NCBI RefSeq assembly: GCF_021502655.1
Contig: NZ_JAKFFT010000009.1
Coordinates: 372,001-436,000, forward strand
From: Dyadobacter sp. CY347
Lineage (GTDB): Bacteria; Bacteroidota; Bacteroidia; Cytophagales; Spirosomataceae
DNA: 64,000 nt
Reading direction: 5' to 3'
The position numbers and the translations under genes were made by a program. The notes under the pieces are model-generated. The model was given only the letters and a program-made list of their open reading frames with translations, was not told the DNA's origin and searched no databases. How positions within the stretch are numbered: position 1 is the stretch's first letter; every line of letters begins with the position of its first letter. Below are positions 56,066 to 64,000 of this stretch, in pieces.

Positions 56066-56339
56066 TATTGTCAGACAGGATTCGGATCGATACACGTTCG
56101 TTACCAAATGCAACATCTTATACATTGTCTATTTTACTAATTCCAAAGGTTACTTCAACACACATCCCGAATTTAACGACGACATACTAAGCTTCACATT
56201 TCAGCCCGCAGGCGAAAAACGTGAAGCTTTATATTTGGGTGTCAGTGTATCCAAAATATTATCTCAAAGCCATGACAAAAGGATCATGGAAACCGTTTTG
56301 GCCATTCTGCTTCAATTTTTTGGTCATAATCCCAGATAG
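56031..56339 (+). CDS. Hypothetical protein, possibly DUF6169-like, second of the pair
   Basis: 102 residues without signal peptide. The sequence NPYDIVRQDSDRYTFVTKCNILYIVYFTN reminds me of DUF6169-type small Bacteroidota proteins, recalled from memory with low certainty. It has mostly strand-forming sequence and ends with KRIMETVLAILLQFFGHNP. It follows the 59-residue ORF with a 35-base overlap. It could be the toxin half of a TA pair or a conserved protein of unknown role; nothing in it shows a nuclease or acetyltransferase motif. Confidence 0.6.
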   Translation: MREELNWLNPYDIVRQDSDRYTFVTKCNILYIVYFTNSKGYFNTHPEFNDDILSFTFQPAGEKREALYLGVSVSKILSQSHDKRIMETVLAILLQFFGHNPR

Positions 56340-56358
56340 ACCCTCCTTATTTCGATAC

Positions 56359-57726
56359 TCACGGCATCTTGTAATTTTTGGAAGCGTCATCCAGGATGAG
56401 GATCCAGTCTTGGCCGTAGCCGGAAGTTGGCGGGGTGTATTGTTTGAGGGTTTTGCTGTCCACTTTGCCAATTTCTTTGGTTTTGCCATTTCGCGGATCG
56501 AACCAGGATGCATTCCATTGATTTCCAGAGATTTTTCCTGGATTTACAGAGAACGGTTTCCCTGTTGAAGTGTAAACGAAAATGTAGTCGGCGCCCCGTG
56601 TCGCCTGTATCCTTTCGTGCGAAGAGAGGTCGTTTTCAACCACAATGGATTGATCCGGGATGCGGTCTAGGATTGGCCTTGATTCCATGAGCTTGCGGAC
56701 GAATTTCATTTCCTTCGCGCCTGGCAAGTCCATTGCCTGCTGCCAGTAAACATGCGGGCCATTCACCGCTTCGCGGTTTGGTGCATACATTTGCCAGATG
56801 TCGTGGCAGCCATAGGTGTGGCCGAAAGCGCCCGAAAAAAGATCCAGATAAGCTGCTTTCCTGACATCGTAAGCATTGGAAGTGCCCAGCTCGTTGGCGT
56901 TAAAACAAACGGGATGGTCTTCATATATCGGCTCCGCATCCAGCACAGGCTTGGTAGGCTGGCGGTCGTACGCCCTTTTGATATTTTCATAAACAGCTGC
57001 ATCACGGCAATGTCCGTTTTGGAACATATTAAAATCCAGCCAGTTATCACCATGAAACCATTCACCCGAGCCTTCTTGGTTAGGCTGCGGATGGAAGGTC
57101 AGCATCGCATGATCATGGCCTCCCACACCGGCAACAACGCCCGCAGCCATAGCCCGCCAAACGCCAACATCGTCCAAATCTTTCCTCGGCGTGCGGTCGC
57201 CACCGAGCACCCAGATGATGTTTTTACGGTTTTCATAGCGGTTACCAAGCCATTTCCCGTAAACCTCCGCATTGCTTTTGGTAAAAACCTCAGGCCCTTT
57301 TCCCCAGGTCGATTTAAAAACTTTATCACCCCAGGTCGGCAGGAATGCGATGGTTAGGCCAAGCTCTGCGGCTTTGTCAATGATAAAATCGACGTGCTTG
57401 AAATAGGCTTCATTGGGTTTCGTCGGATCATTGTCGTTCAATGGCTTATCACCGTAAGGGTTAGGAACATTGAGCCCGTCAAACTCAGCCAATGCAACTG
57501 CCTGGATCACTGTAAAACCTTGTGCTGCACGCTTTTGTAAATAATATGTGGCATCCTCACGATCGAGCCGGTGGAACAGTTCCCAAGCCGTATCGCCCAT
57601 CCAGAAAAACGGCTTCCCATCCTTTAACAAATAACGTTTGTTCGGACTCACCGTGTACGACTGCGCCAAGGCATTAAACCCGGTTAACAAAAGTAAAAGC
57701 GAATAACAAAGGCGGCGATATGTCAT
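56359..57726 (-). CDS. Glycoside hydrolase family 140-like secreted enzyme
   Basis: 455 residues with an Sec signal peptide (to NALAQ, 22). The TIM-barrel domain of the DUF4038/GH140 type has FWMGDTAWELFHRL, GFTVIQAVALAEFDGLN, ENRKNIIWVLGGDRTP and LDAEPIYEDHP, the latter regions supplying the carboxylates expected to act as catalytic Asp/Glu. The last 95 residues form a separate beta domain (RGADYIFVYTSTGKPF). The characterised GH140 enzyme cleaves apiose from rhamnogalacturonan II; the actual substrate here is open. Confidence 0.85.
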   Translation of the reverse strand: MTYRRLCYSLLLLLTGFNALAQSYTVSPNKRYLLKDGKPFFWMGDTAWELFHRLDREDATYYLQKRAAQGFTVIQAVALAEFDGLNVPNPYGDKPLNDNDPTKPNEAYFKHVDFIIDKAAELGLTIAFLPTWGDKVFKSTWGKGPEVFTKSNAEVYGKWLGNRYENRKNIIWVLGGDRTPRKDLDDVGVWRAMAAGVVAGVGGHDHAMLTFHPQPNQEGSGEWFHGDNWLDFNMFQNGHCRDAAVYENIKRAYDRQPTKPVLDAEPIYEDHPVCFNANELGTSNAYDVRKAAYLDLFSGAFGHTYGCHDIWQMYAPNREAVNGPHVYWQQAMDLPGAKEMKFVRKLMESRPILDRIPDQSIVVENDLSSHERIQATRGADYIFVYTSTGKPFSVNPGKISGNQWNASWFDPRNGKTKEIGKVDSKTLKQYTPPTSGYGQDWILILDDASKNYKMP

Positions 57727-57799
57727 GCGATTTAATGAGTGAATGGCTGAATGAGTGAATGCGTGCAGGCTTTCAAGATTTGGATGGTAAATGATCTGC

Positions 57800-58468
57800 T
57801 TAGTTGCCGCGCAAAGCCAGACTGATCAGCTCGGCTGTGTTTTTAACATTGGCCTTCTTCATAATGCTGGCGCGCTGGTTAGCGACGGTGTTGGAGCTGA
57901 TATCAAATTTTTCGGCAATGTCTTTGCTGCTCATGCCTTCGGTCAGGCATTTCAGGATCTGCTGTTCACGCGGCGTGATCATTTTCCAGATCGACTTGTC
58001 ATTGCTTTCTTCCGGCTCCGCTTTCGGTTCAGGGTTCCTGGCAATTTGTTTTAATAAATTCTTGATAATCACCGAAGAAGCATATGGGGGATAATAAAGC
58101 TCTCCTTTATGAATGGTGCGTATGGCCCTTAACAATTCATCCCGGCCCGTATCTTTTTGTAAATAACCCGACGCGCCGTTCATAGCAGCAGAAATCATGT
58201 AATCTGCATTGTTATGCATGCTGAAAACCAGGATCTTAACATCCGGAAAGGCAGGGACGATCTGCTTGATGACCTCAATTCCGGACATTCTCGGCATCGT
58301 TAGGTCCAGCAACATGATATCGGGCCTCACATTTTCAATCATATCCCAAACCTCATCGCCATCCGACGCCTCGCCTGCGATCAGTAGATCTTCCTCATCC
58401 TCCAAAAGGGTGATAATCCCTTGTCTCACAACGGAGTGGTCATCAACGACTAAAATTCGGATGGGCAT
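57800..58468 (-). CDS. NarL/FixJ-type response regulator
   Basis: 222 residues. The receiver has DDHS near the start and the phosphoacceptor in IMLLDLTMPRMSG; the C-terminal LuxR-type HTH is ITPREQQILKCLTEGMSSKDIAEKF plus NTVANQRASIMKKANVKNT. It binds DNA as a dimer once phosphorylated. It lies 24 bases after the NarX-like kinase gene and should be its partner. As the last gene of the nirB-nirD operon it probably controls nitrite assimilation. Confidence 0.93.
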   Translation of the reverse strand: MPIRILVVDDHSVVRQGIITLLEDEEDLLIAGEASDGDEVWDMIENVRPDIMLLDLTMPRMSGIEVIKQIVPAFPDVKILVFSMHNNADYMISAAMNGASGYLQKDTGRDELLRAIRTIHKGELYYPPYASSVIIKNLLKQIARNPEPKAEPEESNDKSIWKMITPREQQILKCLTEGMSSKDIAEKFDISSNTVANQRASIMKKANVKNTAELISLALRGN

Positions 58469-58492
58469 GAAAGAATGTTTTTGGATTAAGAA

Positions 58493-59923
58493 TCATAATT
58501 CAACGCGAACGATCAACTTGGTTCCGCTGTCCATTTTAGAGACGATCTCCATATTGCCGTTCAGCAGCTGTGTCCTGGTGCGGATATTTTCCATGCCGTT
58601 TCGGGTCAGGAAAATCCCTTCTTCTGATTTCAAATTACTAATTAAAAATCCTTTTCCGTCATCCGAAATTTCCAAAATGATGTGATTCTTATTTTGTTCC
58701 AACTTAATCTTGATCTTATCCGCATTGGCGTGCTTCACCGCGTTATTCAGTGCTTCCTGCGCAATGCGATACAACCCGATTTCCATCGGACGGCTCATTT
58801 CAATGCGCCTGGTTACTTCCCCGTCAAACTCAATTTTGATCCCCGACAGCTCTGCACTTTGCTCGCAAAGCAACCTCAGGGCAGCATTAAGGCCAAAATC
58901 ACTTAACACGGACGGCATTAAGTTAAAAGATATTTGTCGTGTTGTCTGTATAATGTCCTGGATAAGCTTCACCAGCTGCTCAAACCTCTTTTGATTTTTC
59001 TCATCATGAAACTGGACGGATTTCAATTTTTCGGCATGCAGTCTGAGTCCGGTCAGCATCTGGCCAATGCCATCGTGCAGTTCCAGGGCAAATCGTTTCC
59101 GCTCTTCTTCCTGACCTTCGATCAATGCGCTGGCGCGGATGCGGTCTTCGGCGAGTTGCAGTTCATATTTTTCCTCCTCTACGCGCAGCAGCTCATTTTG
59201 CGTCTCCACGAGCTGGTTATTTGCTTCTTTTAGTTTTTGGTTGGAAAGTTGCAATGCATTCTCGGATTCGGTCAGCATTTTTACCACGCGCCGGGTTGTG
59301 TTCACGACCGGCCTGAAAATCAATAGACCTTCCGCGAACAGCACGAGGATTGTCATAATGTCCAAAATCCATTCGATCCTTTCCAGATTTTCCAGTCTTT
59401 GGAAACTTTCCTTATCAAACTGAAATACGATCTTATCCATTTTGGCAAGAAACAATGGTTCCTTTTCTAATATGAAACCCAACGCCTGCGCTTTTGCCGG
59501 CGAGGCCGTTCCGGGGCCATTAACAAGCGAAAAATTTACATAAATGCTGTCGAAAACAGGTGTAAGGTCCAAAAACATGGAATCAAGCGCAGCGCTTTTC
59601 CAGGTTACCAGACCGTCTTCGACAGGCAGTTTTTTATTGGCCAGATTTTCATGACTCTCTTTCCAAACCTTCAAAAGCGCACTAAAATCTGCGGAATCGC
59701 TATGCTTCATTTCACCGACATTCAGGATCGCGAGCTTGGTCAGCCGCTGGCTCAGCATCCGCTGGCGTCCGGCGACATTCACCATCCGGCTGTCGTGGTT
59801 CAGATTGTTGATCGTTCTTCTGATCAGGAACAAACCGCTGATGGTCAGCATCGCCACTACGCATAATGCAACAATGTAAAACCTTGTCAGACTGCTTGCT
59901 ACGCTCTTATCGAGTCTCTCCAT
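58493..59923 (-). CDS. NarX-like sensor histidine kinase
   Basis: 476 residues. Helices at about 16-34 and 190-210 flank a periplasmic domain with the P-box-like sequence MVNVAGRQRMLSQRLTK (47-63), the nitrate/nitrite-sensing motif of NarX/PilJ-type sensors. A coiled coil leads to the HisKA_3 dimerisation domain with ERKRFALELHDGIGQML (His about 276), then HATPase with IAQEALNNAVKHANA and SDDGKGF. It is encoded 4 bases after nirD, directly in the nitrite reductase operon, so nitrate or nitrite sensing is a fair inference. Confidence 0.92.
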   Translation of the reverse strand: MERLDKSVASSLTRFYIVALCVVAMLTISGLFLIRRTINNLNHDSRMVNVAGRQRMLSQRLTKLAILNVGEMKHSDSADFSALLKVWKESHENLANKKLPVEDGLVTWKSAALDSMFLDLTPVFDSIYVNFSLVNGPGTASPAKAQALGFILEKEPLFLAKMDKIVFQFDKESFQRLENLERIEWILDIMTILVLFAEGLLIFRPVVNTTRRVVKMLTESENALQLSNQKLKEANNQLVETQNELLRVEEEKYELQLAEDRIRASALIEGQEEERKRFALELHDGIGQMLTGLRLHAEKLKSVQFHDEKNQKRFEQLVKLIQDIIQTTRQISFNLMPSVLSDFGLNAALRLLCEQSAELSGIKIEFDGEVTRRIEMSRPMEIGLYRIAQEALNNAVKHANADKIKIKLEQNKNHIILEISDDGKGFLISNLKSEEGIFLTRNGMENIRTRTQLLNGNMEIVSKMDSGTKLIVRVEL

Positions 59924-59927
59924 TCGC

Positions 59928-60275
59928 TCATATTCCGATGTAAACGAGGTTTTCTTTAACCATCACCGGAAAGGTATTGATTTTATAGGAATCATCATTG
60001 AGGCACTGGCCGCTTTGCAATGAAAAGGTTTTTTTATGAAAAGGGCAAGCCACTTTCGGCTCTCCCTCATGGCTCCCGATCATCCCGCGCGACACGGCCA
60101 TCTGCTGGCGGTGCGGACATTGGTTGTCCGTTGCATACCATTCTCCGCGACGAGCGAAGTTGAAGATCGCGATCTGTTTCCCATCGATCAGCGCGCAGCC
60201 GCCGCCATCTTCCGGGATGTCATTTACATGGCAAGCGATATGCCAGGTTACAGCATTTTGTGTTTGTGTTTCCAT
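59928..60275 (-). CDS. nirD: Nitrite reductase (NADH) small subunit, Rieske-type
   Basis: 115 residues, a Rieske-fold protein. Both ligand sets of a [2Fe-2S] cluster are present: CPHRQQM (C-x-H) and CPFHKKTFSL (C-x2-H). NirD pairs with NirB to reduce nitrite to ammonia. It is separated from nirB by 347 bases that consist of two copies of a repeat, an unusual gap for two subunits of one enzyme. Followed by the NarX-like gene. Confidence 0.93.
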   Translation of the reverse strand: METQTQNAVTWHIACHVNDIPEDGGGCALIDGKQIAIFNFARRGEWYATDNQCPHRQQMAVSRGMIGSHEGEPKVACPFHKKTFSLQSGQCLNDDSYKINTFPVMVKENLVYIGI

Positions 60276-60280
60276 ATTTG

Positions 60281-60435
60281 TTTTCTTTCTCTTTGTCTCC
60301 CCGGGTTGAAACCCGGGGCAATAATATTGACCGCCACGATGTGGCTCACTGGCTGGATGTGAAGCCGGGTCACCGGCTACTTATTCCATTGCCACGGGTT
60401 TCAACCCGGGATAAAGAAGCTGGAATAATTTATTT
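60281..60435. repeat. Palindrome-ended repeat, copy 1
   Basis: 155 bases between nirB and nirD. It begins with a T/C-rich stretch, then CCCCGGGTTGAAACCCGGGG (60299-60318), a central GCCGGGTCACCGGC (60364-60377), and ends with CGGGTTTCAACCCGGG before ATAAAGAAGCTGG. The two end palindromes are reverse complements of each other, so the unit has terminal inverted repeats of about 24 bases including CAAT. This looks like a MITE- or REP-type element. No transposase is nearby. Confidence 0.85.
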
Positions 60436-60450
60436 GATTTTATCTTTTTA

Positions 60451-60606
60451 TTTTCTTTCTCTTTGTCTCCCCGGGTTGAAACCCGGGGCAATAATATTGA
60501 CCGCCACGATGTGGCTCACTAGCCGGATGTGAAGCCGGGTCACCGGCGACTTATTCCATTGCCCCGGGTTTCAACCCGGGGATAAAGAAGCTGGAATAAT
60601 TTATTT
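60451..60606. repeat. Palindrome-ended repeat, copy 2
   Basis: 156 bases, direct repeat of copy 1 with an offset of 170 bases, differing by four substitutions and one added G. The two copies together with a 15-base spacer fill nearly the whole nirB-nirD gap. Three GC-rich hairpins per copy would form in the nirB-nirD transcript, giving possible partial termination or mRNA processing between the two genes. Confidence 0.85.
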
Positions 60607-60622
60607 ATTTAATTTGGGGCAA

Positions 60623-63139
60623 TTAAGCCCACTCTTTGGCTCTTTTCTGATCTCTCATAGTTTCAAAAGCAATGGAAGGATCTTTCACAGGAGCATTCAC
60701 AAAGTGTGAGAAGCGTTTTCTGAGCTCCGGACTTTGCACCACTTCTTTCCATTCGCATTGATACACATCGATGAGCTTTTGCATATCATATTCCAGTTCC
60801 GCCGCGATGCCCAGCACATCATCCACCACAACTGCTTTGAGGTAAGACATGCCACCTTCCATTTTGTTCAGCCACGTTGCCGTCCTCGTCAGCGGGTCGG
60901 CTGTTTTGATATAAAACATTAAAAATCTGTCGATTAACTTTAAGCAAGTTTCCTTATCTACATCTGTTGCAAGCAATTGCGCATGCTGAGGCTTGGACCC
61001 ACCGTTCCCGCAGACGTATAAATTCCAGCCTTTTTCAGTGGCTATGATGCCAAAATCCTTGCTCTGCGCCTCCGCACATTCCCGCACGCAACCCGAAACC
61101 GCCGATTTCAACTTATGTGGTGAGCGTAAGCCCTTGTAACGATCTTCCACTTCAATCGCAAAAGTCACCGAATCCTGCACGCCAAACCGGCACCAGGTTG
61201 ATCCTACACAACTTTTCACCGTCCTTAACGACTTGCCGTAAGCATGACCGCTTTCAAAGCCGGCATGGATCAGCTGTTCCCAAATATCCGGCAGATCATT
61301 CAAATGTGCCCCGAATAAGTCAATCCGCTGGCCGCCCGTAATTTTGGTATACAAACCATATTGCTGCGCCACCTGACCGATGATGATCAATTTTTCAGGC
61401 GTAATCTCGCCGCCGGGAATCCGCGGAACCACGGAATAGGTTCCTCCTTTTTGAATGTTGGCCAGATAACGGTCATTCGAATCCTGGATCGTTGCGCGGT
61501 CTTTTTGTAAAATGTTTTCGTTCCACAAACTGGCTAATAATGAAGCTACCAGCGGTTTACAAACCTCACATCCATCCCCTTTTCCAAATTCATCCAGCAC
61601 AGCTCCATAAGTTTTAGCACCATTCATCTTGACAAGATCCAGCAGTTCCTGTCTTGAATAATCAAAGTGCTCGCAAACTACATTGCGGACGTAAATGCCG
61701 TTCTGCTTCATCACGCCCGAAATAATGTCCTTCACCATCGGAACGCAGCCACCGCAACCCGTTCCGGCTTTGCAGGATTTTTTCAGCGCGTCCATGGTGT
61801 GGTTACCATTTTCGCTCACTTCATGACAGATCATGCCTTTGGTAACCGCCTCGCATGAGCATATCAAAGCGTCGTCCGGGAAACCCATCACGCCTGCGCC
61901 CGCCTCTTCACCCCCGCGGGAACCCAGGATCAAATCCTCCGAATCCGGCGGCAGAATCGTTTTGCTTTTACAAGTTTGCAAAAGCATATTGTATTGTTCC
62001 GCGTCGCCCACAAGGATTCCCCCGAGTAAAGTTTTGCCGTCCTGGCTTACATTAATTCTTTTGTAAACGCCTTTGGCTTTATTTTCGTAACGAATGGTTT
62101 TGCAAGCAGGCTCTTCAATAAACGGATCACCGAAACTGGCCACATCCGTTCCGATGAGCTTCAATTTCGTAGACATATCAAAAGGCATAAACTCCTTTTC
62201 ACCACCCAAAAGCAATGTTGCCACCACTTCGGCCATTTCATAACCCGGTGCAATGAGGCCGTATATCATATGATGCGCCAAGGCACATTCGCCAATGGCA
62301 AAAATGTTTGGATCAGAAGTTTGCAGCTGGTTATTCACCACGATGCCACCGCGCGGGTGTGTCTCCAATCCAGCAATTTTCGCCAGTTCATCACGCGGAC
62401 GAATTCCGGCTGAAATCACCAGCATATCCACGTCCAGCAAGCTGTTATCATTGAATTGCATGCCTTCAATACAATCGCCGCCCACAATTTCCTGCGTGCT
62501 TTTGGCCAAATGAATTTGTAATCCCAATGACTCCAGCTGATTTTGCAAGATGCGCGAACCGGCATCATCGATCTGCCGCGGCATTAGTCTCGAAGCGAAT
62601 TCCACCACGTGCGCTTCCTGCAAACCAAGGTCTAACAATGCTTTCGCTGCTTCCAAACCAAGTAATCCCCCACCAAGGACAGCGCCCTTTTTCGCCTTGC
62701 ATGCATACGACTGGATCAGTTCCAGATCTTCAATAGTCCTATATACAAACACCCCATCCTTCTCCACCCCGGGAATGGACGGAACAAATGCGCCGGAGCC
62801 TGTGGCCATGATCAAATAGTCATAATAAACTATATGCCCATGATGTGATCTTACCAACTTCTCCTCCCGGTCGATGTCCACAACCGGATCAGAAAGGAAC
62901 AGTCTGATGCCATTCTCCGTGTACCAATCAGAACTTGCCAATGTTAGGTCATCTGCTGTTTTTCCAACAAAATATTCACTTAAATGCACGCGATCATAAG
63001 CCACACGAGGCTCTTCACCGAACACGGTAAGCGTAATTTGCTGATCATTTTTTTTCTTAGCAAGCAACTTCTCACAGAATTTGTACCCTACCATACCATT
63101 GCCTATCACGACAATATGGATGTTTGATATAGTGTTCAT
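60623..63139 (-). CDS. nirB: Nitrite reductase (NADH) large subunit
   Basis: 838 residues, normal for NirB. FAD-binding (VVIGNGMVGYKFCE at the start) and NADH-binding (GAVLGGGLLGLEAA) domains are followed by BFD-like [2Fe-2S] sections (LICSCEAVTKGMI, CKAGTGCGGCVPMV and GDGCEVCKPL), then the nitrite/sulfite reductase half with siroheme/[4Fe-4S] ligands in CVGSTWCRFG and SAVSGCVRECAEAQSKDFG. It reduces nitrite to ammonium in the cytoplasm using NADH. First gene of a unit with nirD and its regulators; the siroheme gene cobA diverges from it. Confidence 0.97.
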   Translation of the reverse strand: MNTISNIHIVVIGNGMVGYKFCEKLLAKKKNDQQITLTVFGEEPRVAYDRVHLSEYFVGKTADDLTLASSDWYTENGIRLFLSDPVVDIDREEKLVRSHHGHIVYYDYLIMATGSGAFVPSIPGVEKDGVFVYRTIEDLELIQSYACKAKKGAVLGGGLLGLEAAKALLDLGLQEAHVVEFASRLMPRQIDDAGSRILQNQLESLGLQIHLAKSTQEIVGGDCIEGMQFNDNSLLDVDMLVISAGIRPRDELAKIAGLETHPRGGIVVNNQLQTSDPNIFAIGECALAHHMIYGLIAPGYEMAEVVATLLLGGEKEFMPFDMSTKLKLIGTDVASFGDPFIEEPACKTIRYENKAKGVYKRINVSQDGKTLLGGILVGDAEQYNMLLQTCKSKTILPPDSEDLILGSRGGEEAGAGVMGFPDDALICSCEAVTKGMICHEVSENGNHTMDALKKSCKAGTGCGGCVPMVKDIISGVMKQNGIYVRNVVCEHFDYSRQELLDLVKMNGAKTYGAVLDEFGKGDGCEVCKPLVASLLASLWNENILQKDRATIQDSNDRYLANIQKGGTYSVVPRIPGGEITPEKLIIIGQVAQQYGLYTKITGGQRIDLFGAHLNDLPDIWEQLIHAGFESGHAYGKSLRTVKSCVGSTWCRFGVQDSVTFAIEVEDRYKGLRSPHKLKSAVSGCVRECAEAQSKDFGIIATEKGWNLYVCGNGGSKPQHAQLLATDVDKETCLKLIDRFLMFYIKTADPLTRTATWLNKMEGGMSYLKAVVVDDVLGIAAELEYDMQKLIDVYQCEWKEVVQSPELRKRFSHFVNAPVKDPSIAFETMRDQKRAKEWA

Positions 63140-63228
63140 AGTAAATAGTAACTATTAGTTTGTGAAAACATTATTATTTCATTGCATTATTTCAATATAT
63201 AGTCTAGATTTCAACCTCACTGACAGAA

Positions 63229-63236
63229 CAAACATA
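63229..63236 (-). promoter_or_regulatory. -7 element for nirB
   Basis: On the minus strand this reads TATGTTTG, an exact TAnnTTTG match, 90 bases before the nirB ATG. A 6-1-6 palindrome AATAGT-A-ACTATT (63144-63156) sits just before the start codon and may be part of a leader or operator. No -33 TTTG was found at the standard distance. Confidence 0.4.
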
Positions 63237-63333
63237 AATCGCATTTTCTCTATTTCCTAATGTTATATTCGCAATATGAGCAAAAATGAAACATAAATAT
63301 TGGCAAAAGCATTGTTTTGTAAAATATTGCTTC

Positions 63334-63341
63334 TAATTTTG
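63334..63341 (+). promoter_or_regulatory. -7 element for cobA
   Basis: TAATTTTG, matching TAnnTTTG, 76 bases before the cobA ATG. The nearest TTTG upstream (63316-63319) is only 14 bases away, so the -33 part is unclear. The surrounding 277-base nirB-cobA gap is AT-rich and contains no gene. Confidence 0.35.
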
Positions 63342-63416
63342 AACCTAGATAAGACATAGTCACAAAACACTATATTTAGCACATTTCCAATAATCACTTT
63401 ATTATATATATAAGAG

Positions 63417-64000
63417 ATGGAAGCAAAACTGACACTCGTAGGCGCCGGACCAGGCAACGGAGAACTGATCACATTGAAAGGCATCCGGGCGATCAAAGAA
63501 GCCGACGTGATCCTTTATGACGAGCTTGCCAATGTGGAGCTTTTGGATTTTGCCCCAGCCGCAGCACTAAAAATGTATGTGGGAAAAAAGGTCGGTAACC
63601 CATCATTCTCGCAGCAGGAGATCAACGGACTCATTGTAAGGCTGGCCCGCAAGCGCGGTCATGTGGTGCGGCTGAAAGGCGGTGACTCGTTTGTATTCGG
63701 TCGCGGTCATGAGGAAATGGAATATGCAAGGGATCACGGCGTCACATGCGAGGTGGTGCCAGGCGTTTCGAGCTGCATAGCAGTGCCGGCTTCCATGGAG
63801 ATCCCGTTGACGCGGCGTGGCGTAAGTGAAAGTTTTTGGGTCATAACCGGCACCACACAAAATGGCGAACTATCAGAAGATCTGAGACTTGCGGCTCAGT
63901 CTAAAGCGACGGTGATCGTGTTAATGGGATTGAGCAAAGTAGATGAGATATGTGCACTATACAAACATTTCGGGCGCGGACATTTGCCGATGGCGGTGAT
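63417..64000 (+). CDS. cobA: Uroporphyrinogen-III C-methyltransferase (SUMT), cut by the window edge
   Basis: The frame starts at ATG 63417, three bases after a GAG purine patch (TAAGAG), and stays open to the window end (194 codons seen of about 260). LTLVGAGPGNGELITLKG, VVRLKGGDSFVFGRGHEE, VVPGVSSCIAVPA and IPLTRRG are SUMT signatures. The enzyme makes precorrin-2 with two SAM-dependent methylations, the first step to siroheme. Siroheme is the cofactor of NirB, which diverges from this gene, so both are probably induced together. Confidence 0.95.
   Translation, partial: MEAKLTLVGAGPGNGELITLKGIRAIKEADVILYDELANVELLDFAPAAALKMYVGKKVGNPSFSQQEINGLIVRLARKRGHVVRLKGGDSFVFGRGHEEMEYARDHGVTCEVVPGVSSCIAVPASMEIPLTRRGVSESFWVITGTTQNGELSEDLRLAAQSKATVIVLMGLSKVDEICALYKHFGRGHLPMAV

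Noticed and set aside
60260-60532. Plus-strand frame in the nirB-nirD gap encoding LSLCLPGLKPGAIILTATMW twice
   Set aside because: It is simply the duplicated palindrome element read in one frame; the repeated peptide reflects the DNA repeat, not a gene.
60281-60606. Possible CRISPR array because of direct repeats with a spacer
   Set aside because: Only two copies, each 155 bases and internally palindromic, with one 15-base spacer; no cas genes.
63263-63496. Minus-strand 77-codon frame over the nirB-cobA gap and start of cobA
   Set aside because: It overlaps the certain SUMT coding sequence and the promoter region and resembles no protein.

Overview
The window looks like chromosome from a free-living Bacteroidota of the order Cytophagales; a Dyadobacter-like genome is my guess from memory, not a search. 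Supporting evidence: TAnnTTTG-type -7 promoter elements in place of E. coli-type promoters, a TonB-dependent receptor, a two-component propeller sensor, LytS/LytTR regulators, a GT3-type glycogen synthase, relaxed lipoboxes, and an infC / rpmI / rplT / thrS neighbourhood with weak Shine-Dalgarno sites. I saw no tRNA, rRNA, CRISPR array, transposase or prophage.

Layout. (1) 1-12.8 kb, plus strand, mostly housekeeping: a truncated hypothetical, an RNA-methyltransferase-like protein, a TPR lipoprotein, thrS, infC, rpmI, rplT, a Tat-exported phospholipase C, dnaK, a small unknown ORF coupled to a glucose-dehydrogenase-like SDR, and a VanZ protein. (2) 12.8-16.7 kb, minus strand: pgi, a sugar isomerase-like protein and a DUF5009 membrane protein. 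A GT3 glycogen synthase (plus strand) is followed by a very short candidate structured RNA and a DUF3800 gene broken by one in-frame TGA.

(3) 19.6-35.4 kb, minus strand: nine packed signalling genes, read as STAS, RsbW-like ATPase, nSTAND-WD40, TonB-dependent receptor, GNAT, ATP/ADP-translocase-like transporter with HEAT repeats, propeller sensor with a kinase core that lacks its histidine, a second kinase with an intact histidine, and a receiver-SpoIIE phosphatase. This has every part of a partner-switching module (kinase, substrate, phosphatase) tied to an outer-membrane receptor and a periplasmic sensor. It is the best candidate here for an undescribed system. Just upstream lies AGE epimerase - STAS - GlgX (35.8-40.1 kb), bracketed on both sides by the same short GC-rich repeat family.

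(4) 40.4-49.4 kb, minus strand: an 11-gene run of six NTF2/SnoaL-like proteins (about eight and a half domains), a GMC oxidoreductase, a ThDP decarboxylase-like enzyme, two DJ-1/PfpI proteins and a VOC protein. It resembles an uncharacterised small-molecule pathway. Divergent from it is a three-gene regulatory unit with ATGA overlaps (degenerate receiver-GAF, LytS-type kinase, LytTR regulator).

(5) 52.6-57.7 kb: a Gfo/Idh/MocA oxidoreductase, a TPR protein, an overlapping two-gene pair resembling a toxin-antitoxin or small regulatory pair, and a GH140-like hydrolase. (6) 57.8-64 kb: nirB - nirD - NarX-like kinase - NarL-like regulator on the minus strand, with the siroheme gene cobA/SUMT diverging and running off the window. 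A 155-bp element with inverted palindromic ends is present twice between nirB and nirD.
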